Shown here piece after piece: positions 1-5,452 of a DNA stretch of 5,452 nt (position 1 is its first letter; every line of letters starts with the position of its first letter). The notes beneath the pieces are model-generated. The model did not search any database, had not been told where the DNA came from, and saw only the letters and a list, made by a program, of their open reading frames with translations. A program made the translations under genes and the position numbers. Source of the stretch: an uncultured Eubacteriales bacterium (GTDB taxonomy: Bacteria > Bacillota > Clostridia > Christensenellales > Aristaeellaceae); assembly GCA_900553315.1 (NCBI GenBank), contig USCW01000129.1, forward strand, positions 1 through 5,452, in the 5' to 3' direction.

Positions 1-16
1 CCTGCGGGAAAGGAAC

Positions 17-38
17 TCGCACGTCCGCAGACGTGCGA
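17..38 (-). repeat. Stable UNCG-loop hairpin downstream of the operon
   Basis: Read on the minus strand, TCGCACGTC, loop TGCG, GACGTGCGA form a perfect 9-bp stem closed by C-G over a UNCG-type tetraloop. It begins about 70 bases after the stop of the last gene. What follows on the minus strand (GTTCCTTTCCC) is only mildly T-rich, so termination is possible but weakly supported. The same design recurs at 5389-5406, pointing to a dispersed repeat. Apart from this hairpin I see nothing notable in the non-coding bases 1-107. Confidence 0.5.
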
Positions 39-107
39 AACTCCCTCAAGCCGCAAAAATAGCCCCGTCCGTGTGCCGCCTATCCCAGCCCCCAAAACTC
101 CCAGCTC

Positions 108-1025
108 TTACACTTCTTCCCCCGCCAGCAGCGTCTTCTTCAGCCACGCCACCAGCAGCTCCATCTGCCGTACCTCGTCCTTGAACGTCTCCGTCAGCAA
201 ATGGCAATCCTGCGTCCGACTGCGAGTCGTCAGCGGCAATCCCATCCGCTGCAAATGATACTTCGCATTCACCGGGTACAGCTGACGCTCGATCAGCGAA
301 CATTGCGTCAGCGCCGCCTGCAATACCTCCGCACGGCTGTCATCCACATGCGCCAATAACCACGCATACAGCTCCGGATGGAAGCTCGCCATCACGCCGG
401 AGAAGCCCGCCGCACCTGCCCGCACAGAATCCAGCAGCGTGGACACATTCGCGTTGTACAGCTTCAGCTCCGTGCCCTCCAGCACCTTCAGACGATCCTT
501 GATCGTCGCCAGATCACAGCAGGTGTCCTTCATGAAGCGGAACCGCCCCGTCGCCGCGCACGCCTTCAGCTGATCCAGCGTAATCAGACGCTTGTAGGGC
601 ATCGGGCACTCATAAAAGCCCAAGGGCATCGCCGGGTCAAGCTTGTTCAGCAGGTAGTCCAGATTGTCCATCCAAACGTCGTCGCTTTCCTTCGCGTCCG
701 CCAGACGGTTGGTAATCAGGATTACCGCGTCCACGCCGGTGTCCGCCATGCGGCGCAGCTCCTCGGCCTGATCCTCCCGGGAATAGGACACATGACCGGA
801 GGCAATGACCGGGATGTGCGCGTGCTTCTTCACGAAGGACGCGATCTTGATGCGCTCCTCCAAGCTCAGATAAAAGATTTCGCTGGACTGGCAGGTGGCG
901 AACAGGCCGTCGGAGCCGCCCTCCTCGTAGAACTCGATCAGCTTTTCCAAACCATCATAATCTACCTCGCCCCGCTCGGTAAAGGGGGTCAGCATAACCG
1001 GCCACATTTCCTTTTTCGTGCTCAT
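108..1025 (-). CDS. DHDPS/N-acetylneuraminate lyase superfamily protein (class I aldolase, substrate unknown)
   Basis: The 305-residue protein has the length and motif order of the DapA/NanA superfamily: cytoplasmic (beta/alpha)8-barrel enzymes that form a Schiff base with a 2-keto acid such as pyruvate. Visible landmarks are the N-terminal strand with V10-M-L-T-P-F15, the Tyr of the YxxP motif (Y138-E-C-P141), the probable Schiff-base lysine K166 in F-M-K-D-T, and a glycine-rich G204-A-A-G-F-S-G210 strand. It departs from lysine-pathway DapA. The GTTGE motif is replaced by C45-Q-S-S-E49, no Tyr lies where the second-subunit catalytic Tyr of DapA is expected (about N106-R107), and the Arg after YNxP is a Pro (P143). 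Lysine biosynthesis is therefore unlikely; a sugar-acid aldolase or lyase is more plausible. The start is fixed by AAGGAG eight bases upstream. It is the last gene of the apparent operon, 59 bases after the propeller gene, whose product may feed it. Family assignment is secure, substrate is not. Confidence 0.9.
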   Translation of the reverse strand: MSTKKEMWPVMLTPFTERGEVDYDGLEKLIEFYEEGGSDGLFATCQSSEIFYLSLEERIKIASFVKKHAHIPVIASGHVSYSREDQAEELRRMADTGVDAVILITNRLADAKESDDVWMDNLDYLLNKLDPAMPLGFYECPMPYKRLITLDQLKACAATGRFRFMKDTCCDLATIKDRLKVLEGTELKLYNANVSTLLDSVRAGAAGFSGVMASFHPELYAWLLAHVDDSRAEVLQAALTQCSLIERQLYPVNAKYHLQRMGLPLTTRSRTQDCHLLTETFKDEVRQMELLVAWLKKTLLAGEEV

Positions 1026-1033
1026 GATAATCG

Positions 1034-1039
1034 CTCCTT
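1034..1039 (-). promoter_or_regulatory. Ribosome binding site of the aldolase-family gene
   Basis: AAGGAG, preceded by a run of A, lies eight bases before the ATG at 1025. It supports that start over any internal Met. Confidence 0.75.
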
Positions 1040-1058
1040 TTTTCTCGCAATCAAGCCT

Positions 1059-1072
1059 CGTAAGCGCTTTGC
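1059..1072. promoter_or_regulatory. cre-like palindrome (possible CcpA/LacI-family operator)
   Basis: The perfect 8-bp palindrome AAGCGCTT (1062-1069) is embedded in GTAAGCGCTTT, which matches 11 of 14 positions of the catabolite-responsive element consensus TGWAARCGYTWNCW; the mismatches are at the ends. It lies between the propeller gene and the aldolase gene, about 34 bases upstream of the latter's ATG. Bound there, a regulator would act as a roadblock inside the operon or at an internal promoter, though I find no convincing promoter next to it. A chance match is quite possible. Confidence 0.3.
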
Positions 1073-1077
1073 CGCCC

Positions 1078-1097
1078 GCCGGAGTTATTCCTCCGGC
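1078..1097 (-). repeat. Inverted repeat with the propeller gene's stop codon in its loop
   Basis: On the minus strand GCCGGAG, six bases (GAATAA), CTCCGGC form a perfect 7-bp GC-rich stem whose loop contains the TAA stop of the propeller gene. No T-run follows, so it is not a standard intrinsic terminator. It may protect the upstream message from 3' decay or tune expression between the two enzymes. Confidence 0.5.
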
Positions 1098-2920
1098 ATA
1101 GCCTCGGTGTCAAAGGCTGTGATGTAATAAATGCTTTCCTGAATGGTGGGCTCCCCAGCGCCGGGTAGATCTGCCGCAGGCTCGAACTCCCGATCCTCAT
1201 CCAGATAGGGGCGCAGACGCTTCTTGCCCGTGCGGAACACCAGCCGCTCCACCGTCTCGGCGCTGTTGAAGAACTTCCACGTCTGCTTGTCCACACCGTT
1301 GCACCAGAAGGTCACCGTGCGCTCCACGCAGTCTGCCTCCCAATGCATATCCAGCGTGCCGCCGTACACGCCCGCCACCGTAAAGCCGTTGCCGTGCTTG
1401 AGCTTCACCGTGCGGTCGCTGTCCAGAATCACGCGGTACACGCACACGCCCCGACCATCGGTCAGGTCGATCTCCATGCGGCCGAAGTAGTTCTGCCGGG
1501 GCATCACGGCGGCATGAATGCGCACCTTGTCGCTCTCGGGGAATACGCGGGTCGCGGAAGCATAATCATAGGGATCCTTGCTGCGCAGACGCAGGGCGTT
1601 GTGGTCGGGATGGCCGGGCTCATGAATCGTCTCCAGCGACACGCGGCTCCATACGCCGCTGTATACGTTCCAGCCGGGTACGAACGTCCGGGGCTGCATC
1701 GCATCAAAGTCGTCCTTCGTGTGCGCCTCCACCCGTCCCGTGATCGGCACGGGGATGCGGGACACCCAGATGTCCTCTTTGTTCATGGAATAGGTCAGGT
1801 ACATTGCCTCGTCGTGGGACACCGCCCCTGCCTCCAAGCCGCGGATGTAGTTGGGGCCGCAGTCCCGCCAGAAGCCCCAGTAGCGCTGCTGCGGCACCTC
1901 GCCGTGGACGCAGAGCATGTTTTTGAATTCAATGCCGTCGTCGCTGGTCACGACCGCCAGCGGCCAGCGGTGACAGGAATCCGTGTTGGGATTGTAGCAC
2001 AGGGCATAGCGGCCGTCGGAGGTGCGCTCGCCCCACATCTTGCCGCCGCTCATCACCAGCGAAGGAGACACCTTCACCGGCGCCCACGTCTTGCCGCCGT
2101 CCTCGCTGATGGACACGCGGGACTTCTTCCACAGACCCACCAAACGACCATCCGGCAGCTCGTAATAGTTGAAGGCCTCGCCCGCACCGCGGATAGCGAA
2201 AAAGTCCTCGTCGGGGCAGTCGCGGTTCTCCTCCCACCATTGCAGCGTGGTCAGCTTATCCGCCAGCAGACTGTCCACCGCCGCCACAAAGCCCGCGTCC
2301 TCGCTGTCCTTGTAGTAGGGGAAACGGCAGGTCTCCCGGTTGTAGCCGCAGCGGGTGCTGTACAGCGCCACATACACCGGGCCGAAGGTGCCGTCGGGAT
2401 AAATTTCCCGCACCATGCGGCCAATGCCGTTGCCCATGCAGGGCATGGTGAACACCTCCGGCGCAAGGCCATAGAAGCCCAGCGCCAGCAGCCGCCCATC
2501 GGGCGCGATGTAGAAATTCATGCGCTGGTGCATACAGGCATAGGCGTTGCCCTCCTCAAACAGATCGCTGTGGGGGCCGTTGTCCAGCGAAAGATCCAGC
2601 GGATAGGGCTCAAAGAGCGTCCGCGGCTTCGACCAATGCAGCGCGTCGGGGGAGGTGCAGAGGAAGGTACGTCCCGCCCCCAAATGCTCATGCACCGGGT
2701 TGGACAGATACGCCAGATAGAACTGCCCGCGCCACCAGGTGATGTTGGGCGCGTGATTGTAGGTGTTGCCTACGCCGTCCGCCATTTCGGGATGGGCACG
2801 GTTGGCGCGAACCACCTGCACATTCCACGTCCCCACCGCCGGACGCAAGCCGCCGTCATGAAAAACCAGATTGGGCGATTCCCCGCCCGCGTAACGGATG
2901 TAACCGTCTTCACGCTTCAT
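1085..2920 (-). CDS. Cytoplasmic beta-propeller carbohydrate-active protein (sialidase/BNR-like) with C-terminal beta-sandwich-like domain
   Basis: The protein has 611 residues. Residues about 1-395 look like a multi-bladed beta-propeller: one canonical Asp box (S272-E-D-G-G-K-T-W279) and two degenerate ones (T89-S-P-D-A-L-H-W96 and T325-S-D-D-G-I-E-F332). Residues about 404-600 form a second beta-rich segment that suggests a concanavalin/LamG-like sandwich. Such proteins are commonly labelled exo-alpha-sialidase, but I see no FRIP motif, so GH33 activity is doubtful. The block N52-T-Y-N-H-A-P-N59 followed by N74-P-V-H-E-H79 puts histidines about 21-23 residues apart, which recalls propeller lyases acting on uronic-acid-containing glycans (from memory: ulvan lyases PL24/PL25 and rhamnose-glucuronate lyases PL27). 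The N-terminus (M-K-R-E-D-G-Y) has no signal peptide or lipobox, so action on imported oligosaccharides is inferred. AGGAGG lies nine bases before the ATG. It is the middle gene, 46 bases after the regulator. The fold class is fairly sure, the reaction is not. Confidence 0.85.
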   Translation of the reverse strand: MKREDGYIRYAGGESPNLVFHDGGLRPAVGTWNVQVVRANRAHPEMADGVGNTYNHAPNITWWRGQFYLAYLSNPVHEHLGAGRTFLCTSPDALHWSKPRTLFEPYPLDLSLDNGPHSDLFEEGNAYACMHQRMNFYIAPDGRLLALGFYGLAPEVFTMPCMGNGIGRMVREIYPDGTFGPVYVALYSTRCGYNRETCRFPYYKDSEDAGFVAAVDSLLADKLTTLQWWEENRDCPDEDFFAIRGAGEAFNYYELPDGRLVGLWKKSRVSISEDGGKTWAPVKVSPSLVMSGGKMWGERTSDGRYALCYNPNTDSCHRWPLAVVTSDDGIEFKNMLCVHGEVPQQRYWGFWRDCGPNYIRGLEAGAVSHDEAMYLTYSMNKEDIWVSRIPVPITGRVEAHTKDDFDAMQPRTFVPGWNVYSGVWSRVSLETIHEPGHPDHNALRLRSKDPYDYASATRVFPESDKVRIHAAVMPRQNYFGRMEIDLTDGRGVCVYRVILDSDRTVKLKHGNGFTVAGVYGGTLDMHWEADCVERTVTFWCNGVDKQTWKFFNSAETVERLVFRTGKKRLRPYLDEDREFEPAADLPGAGEPTIQESIYYITAFDTEAMPEE

Positions 2921-2929
2921 AAAGTGCTT

Positions 2930-2935
2930 CCTCCT
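2930..2935 (-). promoter_or_regulatory. Ribosome binding site of the beta-propeller gene
   Basis: A perfect AGGAGG sits nine bases before the ATG at 2920, in the 46-base gap after the regulator stop codon. It fixes the start and suggests strong independent translation. No promoter-like hexamer pair was found in this gap. Confidence 0.8.
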
Positions 2936-2966
2936 GATTTTTTGTCTTATGCGTCCTTCTGAATAT

Positions 2967-5201
2967 TTACTCTTTTTTCATTAGTTCCCGGTACTCGCTG
3001 GGCGTTACGCCCTCATACTTGCGGAACAGACGGATCAGCGTGGAGCGGGAGTAAATGCCCGCAGCCTCGCTGATGCTGGCAATACTCATGTCCGTTTCCA
3101 CCAGCATTTCTTTCACGTGCTGAATGCGCACCTCGTTGATGTAGTCCGACAGGTTGCGGCCCGTCTTGTCCTTGAACACCTTCGAGATGTACTTCACCGA
3201 CAGACCCAGCCCCTCGGCAATGCGCTCCAAATAGAGGTCGCTGGCGTAGTGCTGCTGCACATAGTCCACAATGCTCGCCGTCAGGTTCGATTCCGCGCCG
3301 ATGCTCTGAATCTCCGTCAGCTCGTGATAGAACTGGTTCAGCAGCTTCTGCTTGGCCTCCATACCCCCGGGCAAGTCCACATCCGCCCGCAGGCCCTGAT
3401 ACTGATTCTGATCCAGCAGCGTACCGTCCCGCTCGGCTAAGTAGCGCATTCCCGTCACATACAAGTCATGAATGCGCAGCTTCTCCTGCTCCGGACTGAC
3501 CCGGGCGCTGGCGGAGACCACGTCTCGCATCAGCGCGTAAACCTTCTCCTTGTCGCTGCCCCGCAGGGCGCTGAGCAGCTTCATTTCGTCCTTCAGCGTG
3601 AAGGCTACCGCCGCCTGCTGACTATTCTCGCCCGCACGGCACAAACAGTAGGGCTCCTGCGCACCCATGGCCGCCAGCGTCCGCATGGCCTTTTCATACG
3701 CGCCGCCCAGCTTCTTCAGTTCCGTGCCCTGCGCCACGCAAATGTGCATCCGCGCTACCGTCGCGCCGTCCTCCACCTGCTTGAGCAAGCGCTCCATGGC
3801 CTCGTACAGCGCGTCGTCCTCCACGCTGCGATTTACCAGACAAATGTACTGATCCGGACGATCCTCCAAGACCAAGCAAGGCATACTGCGATTTAGATAC
3901 GTGTTCAGGTCGTTGTGGAAGTTCAGCTGCACGTTGATACGCTCCGTATCCTGCACCTCGTTTCGAAGCTGACTGAACGCCACCTCGATCACACAGAGCT
4001 GATACACCGGATCGGTAAAGGCGCATTCCCGTTCCAACTGGCGGGTCAAATCCTGAATGTGTCCATCGTGCCCGGAGAGCAGACGCAGCACGCTCACCTC
4101 CACAAAGTTGGCCCGCAGACTCTTTTCCTCCTCCTGCGCCTCCTGATAGTTGCTGAGGAAATAGCTGAACTTGCGGCTCACCTCCTGCAGGGACTTGGGC
4201 TCGCCCTCCGCCTTGCCGTCAATGGAGGAATAAATGTGCTGAATGGGCCGGGAAATCTTCTGGGCAAAGTAGATCGCCAACGTACCCGCCACAATGCTCA
4301 TCAAAAGCGCCGCAATGATGAGGAACAGGTAGTCCTCGCTCATGGCATAGATCACGCTGTCCGGCACCGCCACGTAATATTGCAGCCCCGACCGGTCGGA
4401 AATATCAGCAATCAGATGATATTTCTCGCCCGCAAGCATTACCGCCGCATAGCCGCCAGCATCGTCCGACTGAATGAGCGCCGGGTCAAAGTCGCTGTAA
4501 ACCAGATTCCCTTCCTTATCCAGCAGCACCAGCTGCACACCGCTGGCGCTCAGGTTGCTCTTCACCGTGGAGACCATGTTCGCCACAGAAATCGTAATGA
4601 CCGTTACCACCGACCGACCGGCCACGCGGGTGGTGTACACAATGGGAATGACTCGCTTCGTCAGCCCTAATCGCTTCTGCACCAGTTGGGTCGCCGAGAG
4701 CATTTTCATGGACATCCGCTGATCCAGCAGCCCCCGCCAGTAATCCGCGTCGTAATCCTCAAAGCAGTAAAAGGTGTTGAAATAATCCGTGAACGAATAC
4801 AAGCCGTCGGAGAAAACATATTCGTCGTCCAGATACATCAGCATCGTTTCCGTCACCGCATCGGTGATCGTCACCAGCGAATTGATGGTGCTGTGAATCT
4901 CCACCTGCGCGGCGCGATCCTCTGCGGTGCTTTCGGAAATGGGCTTCAGGTGACGCTTGACACGGTTATCGTAAAACAGCGTCAAGCAGGCCTTTTTTGC
5001 CGCCTCGATGGAGGTATCCACGGACTGCACGCCCGTCTGCACGGTCATAGCCATGCGGTTCAGCGTCTGCTGGCTTTCGCTGCGGACGAACTTGCCATAG
5101 GCATAGCCCAGCAGGAGGATCAGCGGGAGCAGAGCAATGACAAAATAACATGCGATGCGGCTGCGCAGGGTTGAAAAGGGCTTATGCTTTCCCACGTTCA
5201 T
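2967..5201 (-). CDS. Membrane-anchored AraC-family sensor-regulator (YesN-type, extracellular Cache-like sensor)
   Basis: This is a one-protein signalling device of 744 residues. It has a basic N-terminus, a first membrane helix at about 16-36 (I-A-C-Y-F-V-I-A-L-L-P), and an extracellular region at about 37-290 that suggests a double-Cache ligand sensor. A second membrane helix at about 291-313 is followed by a HAMP-like linker (K315-I-S-R-P-I320). The central cytoplasmic region (about 365-630) has no phospho-acceptor or kinase motif that I recognise. The C-terminus (about 641-741) is an AraC DNA-binding domain with two helix-turn-helix units (L657-E-R-I-A-E-G-L-G-L-S, then I707-A-S-I-S-E-A-A-G) and the usual ending G-V-T-P-S-E-Y-R. 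The frame stays open to an ATG at 5279, but that codon overlaps the -35 element of the promoter, so I chose 5201, which has AAGGAAG just upstream. Such proteins usually activate adjacent glycan-uptake or degradation genes. Here it is the first gene of the unit, implying autoregulation. The ligand is unknown. Confidence 0.9.
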   Translation of the reverse strand: MNVGKHKPFSTLRSRIACYFVIALLPLILLLGYAYGKFVRSESQQTLNRMAMTVQTGVQSVDTSIEAAKKACLTLFYDNRVKRHLKPISESTAEDRAAQVEIHSTINSLVTITDAVTETMLMYLDDEYVFSDGLYSFTDYFNTFYCFEDYDADYWRGLLDQRMSMKMLSATQLVQKRLGLTKRVIPIVYTTRVAGRSVVTVITISVANMVSTVKSNLSASGVQLVLLDKEGNLVYSDFDPALIQSDDAGGYAAVMLAGEKYHLIADISDRSGLQYYVAVPDSVIYAMSEDYLFLIIAALLMSIVAGTLAIYFAQKISRPIQHIYSSIDGKAEGEPKSLQEVSRKFSYFLSNYQEAQEEEKSLRANFVEVSVLRLLSGHDGHIQDLTRQLERECAFTDPVYQLCVIEVAFSQLRNEVQDTERINVQLNFHNDLNTYLNRSMPCLVLEDRPDQYICLVNRSVEDDALYEAMERLLKQVEDGATVARMHICVAQGTELKKLGGAYEKAMRTLAAMGAQEPYCLCRAGENSQQAAVAFTLKDEMKLLSALRGSDKEKVYALMRDVVSASARVSPEQEKLRIHDLYVTGMRYLAERDGTLLDQNQYQGLRADVDLPGGMEAKQKLLNQFYHELTEIQSIGAESNLTASIVDYVQQHYASDLYLERIAEGLGLSVKYISKVFKDKTGRNLSDYINEVRIQHVKEMLVETDMSIASISEAAGIYSRSTLIRLFRKYEGVTPSEYRELMKKE

Positions 5202-5203
5202 CG

Positions 5204-5210
5204 CTTCCTT
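5204..5210 (-). promoter_or_regulatory. Ribosome binding site that decides the regulator start
   Basis: AAGGAAG on the minus strand, within the purine-rich run GAAAGAAAGGAAG, lies just upstream of the ATG at 5201. Neither in-frame ATG further upstream is well placed: 5240 is only about two bases from the predicted transcription start and 5279 lies inside the promoter. Confidence 0.65.
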
Positions 5211-5221
5211 TCTTTCCGGCA

Positions 5222-5237
5222 GTGAAGGGAGCTTCAC
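5222..5237 (-). promoter_or_regulatory. Perfect dyad in the 5' leader (operator or mRNA 5' stem-loop)
   Basis: GTGAAG, four bases, CTTCAC: a perfect 6-bp inverted repeat with a 4-base loop. It begins about five bases after the predicted transcription start and ends about 20 bases before the regulator's ATG. It could be an operator for a dimeric repressor or a stem-loop protecting the 5' end of the mRNA. It is a single dyad, not the pair of direct repeats usual for AraC-type sites, so binding by the encoded regulator is not implied. Confidence 0.45.
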
Positions 5238-5249
5238 CATATAAAAGAA

Positions 5250-5278
5250 ATTATAGCAAAAACGCGGGGGTTTTTCCA
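5250..5278 (-). promoter_or_regulatory. Sigma-A-type promoter with extended -10, driving the operon
   Basis: On the minus strand the -35 candidate is TGGAAA (5273-5278, four of six matches to TTGACA). It is followed by exactly 17 bases and a perfect TATAAT (5250-5255) preceded by TGC, which makes an extended -10. Transcription would start near 5242 (an A), giving a leader of about 41 bases before the ATG at 5201. It is the only strong promoter I see, and the three genes follow it in the same direction. Confidence 0.75.
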
Positions 5279-5311
5279 TAAAAACTGTGGAAATGGGGGA
5301 AAGAGAGCGTA

Positions 5312-5406
5312 TCCTCCGTCAGTCTTACGGCTAACAGCTCCCTCTGCGGAGTGAGCCTTGGGGGCTCCGCGTCTGCGGAGGCGGGATTTCGTGCCTACGG
5401 GCACGA
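5312..5406 (+). repeat. Composite intergenic repeat: four consecutive short hairpins
   Basis: Four stem-loops follow one another on the plus strand. (a) 5318-5335, 7 bp with one mismatch and one G-T pair, loop TTAC. (b) 5337-5356, 8 bp with one C-T mismatch, loop TGCG. (c) 5365-5380, a perfect 6-bp stem CTCCGC/GCGGAG. (d) 5389-5406, a perfect 7-bp stem with loop TACG. Hairpins b and d have UNCG-type tetraloops closed by C-G. The first half (CCTCCGTCAG, then ACAGCTCCCTCTG, then GAGCCTTGG) resembles, from memory, a high-copy intergenic repeat of gut Clostridia, with a few decayed pairs. There is no coding potential here. Confidence 0.55.
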
Positions 5407-5450
5407 CCAAAGGACGGAGCCCGTCTGGCGGCTTTGCGATCGCCCTTTGG
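5407..5450. repeat. Inverted repeat CCAAAGG/CCTTTGG enclosing smaller dyads
   Basis: CCAAAGG (5407-5413) and CCTTTGG (5444-5450) are perfect 7-bp inverted copies about 30 bases apart. Between them are a short hairpin (GACGG/CCGTC, 5413-5425) and the palindrome GCGATCGC (5436-5443). It directly abuts the hairpin array to its left and may be the end of the same repeat or the 3' end of a neighbouring transcription unit outside the window. Confidence 0.4.
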
Positions 5451-5452
5451 AA

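Noticed and set aside
17..38. Hairpin as a confident intrinsic terminator of the operon
   Set aside because: The stem is strong, but the minus-strand sequence after it has no clean run of T, so I list it as a repeat hairpin with termination only possible.
108..1025. Naming the aldolase nanA or dapA
   Set aside because: Both names imply a substrate, and the signature residues around the GxxGE and YNxP motifs differ from those enzymes.
1026..1084. Separate promoter for the aldolase gene
   Set aside because: TTGATT (1049-1054) resembles a -35, but 17 bases on the sequence is ATTATC, which overlaps the start codon region and matches TATAAT poorly.
378..1127. A 249-codon plus-strand open frame antisense to the aldolase gene
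   Set aside because: The composition is typical of a shadow frame (His/Arg/Gln-rich), there is no convincing ribosome binding site, and the aldolase family match on the other strand is clear.
1343..2962. A 539-codon open frame on the plus strand, antisense to the propeller gene
   Set aside because: It runs through an identified gene, is rich in His, Arg, Ala and Val as expected of antisense translation of GC-rich coding DNA, has no recognisable domain, and ends in the intergenic gap.
3915..5174. Two plus-strand frames (3915-4670 and 4686-5174) antisense to the regulator
   Set aside because: Both lie wholly within the regulator gene and have shadow-like composition. The opposite strand carries clear membrane helices and HTH motifs.
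5312..5406. CRISPR array
   Set aside because: The repeated elements are different hairpins, with no repeat-spacer periodicity and no identical direct repeats.

Overview
The window reads as chromosomal DNA from a fairly GC-rich Gram-positive anaerobe, most likely a gut-type member of Clostridia (Bacillota). The basis is strong AGGAGG-type ribosome binding sites, a consensus-like extended -10 promoter, a membrane-anchored YesN-type AraC regulator, and an intergenic hairpin repeat of a kind I recall from Oscillospirales/Christensenellales genomes. No rRNA or ribosomal protein is present, so the taxonomic placement is inference.

Layout: all three genes lie on the minus strand and read from right to left. 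From the right edge, positions 5280-5452 are non-coding and filled with small inverted repeats. A promoter at 5250-5278 is followed by a leader with a perfect dyad. Then come (1) a transmembrane AraC-family sensor-regulator (2967-5201), (2) a beta-propeller protein of the sialidase/BNR or carbohydrate-lyase type with an extra C-terminal domain (1085-2920), and (3) a class I aldolase/lyase of the DHDPS/N-acetylneuraminate lyase superfamily (108-1025). The gaps are 46 and 59 bases. Neither contains a convincing promoter or terminator, so one transcript is the simplest reading. The left 107 bases are non-coding and hold a stable hairpin.

How the genes may work together: the regulator's extracellular domain would sense a ligand outside the cell and its C-terminal HTH domain would switch on the operon. 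The propeller protein has no signal peptide and would act in the cytoplasm on an imported oligosaccharide. The aldolase-family enzyme would then cleave or process a keto-acid product. This is a catabolic module for an acidic sugar. The substrate cannot be read from the sequence. Sialic acid is the annotation-driven guess, but the propeller shows no FRIP motif and the aldolase lacks the usual GxxGE motif. An alternative is a uronate/rhamnose-type glycan handled by a beta-propeller lyase. No transporter, kinase or epimerase is in the window.

I see no CRISPR array, tRNA, phage or insertion sequence. The points most worth a second look are the substrate of this enzyme pair, the atypical active-site motifs of the aldolase, and the related UNCG-loop hairpins on both sides of the operon.
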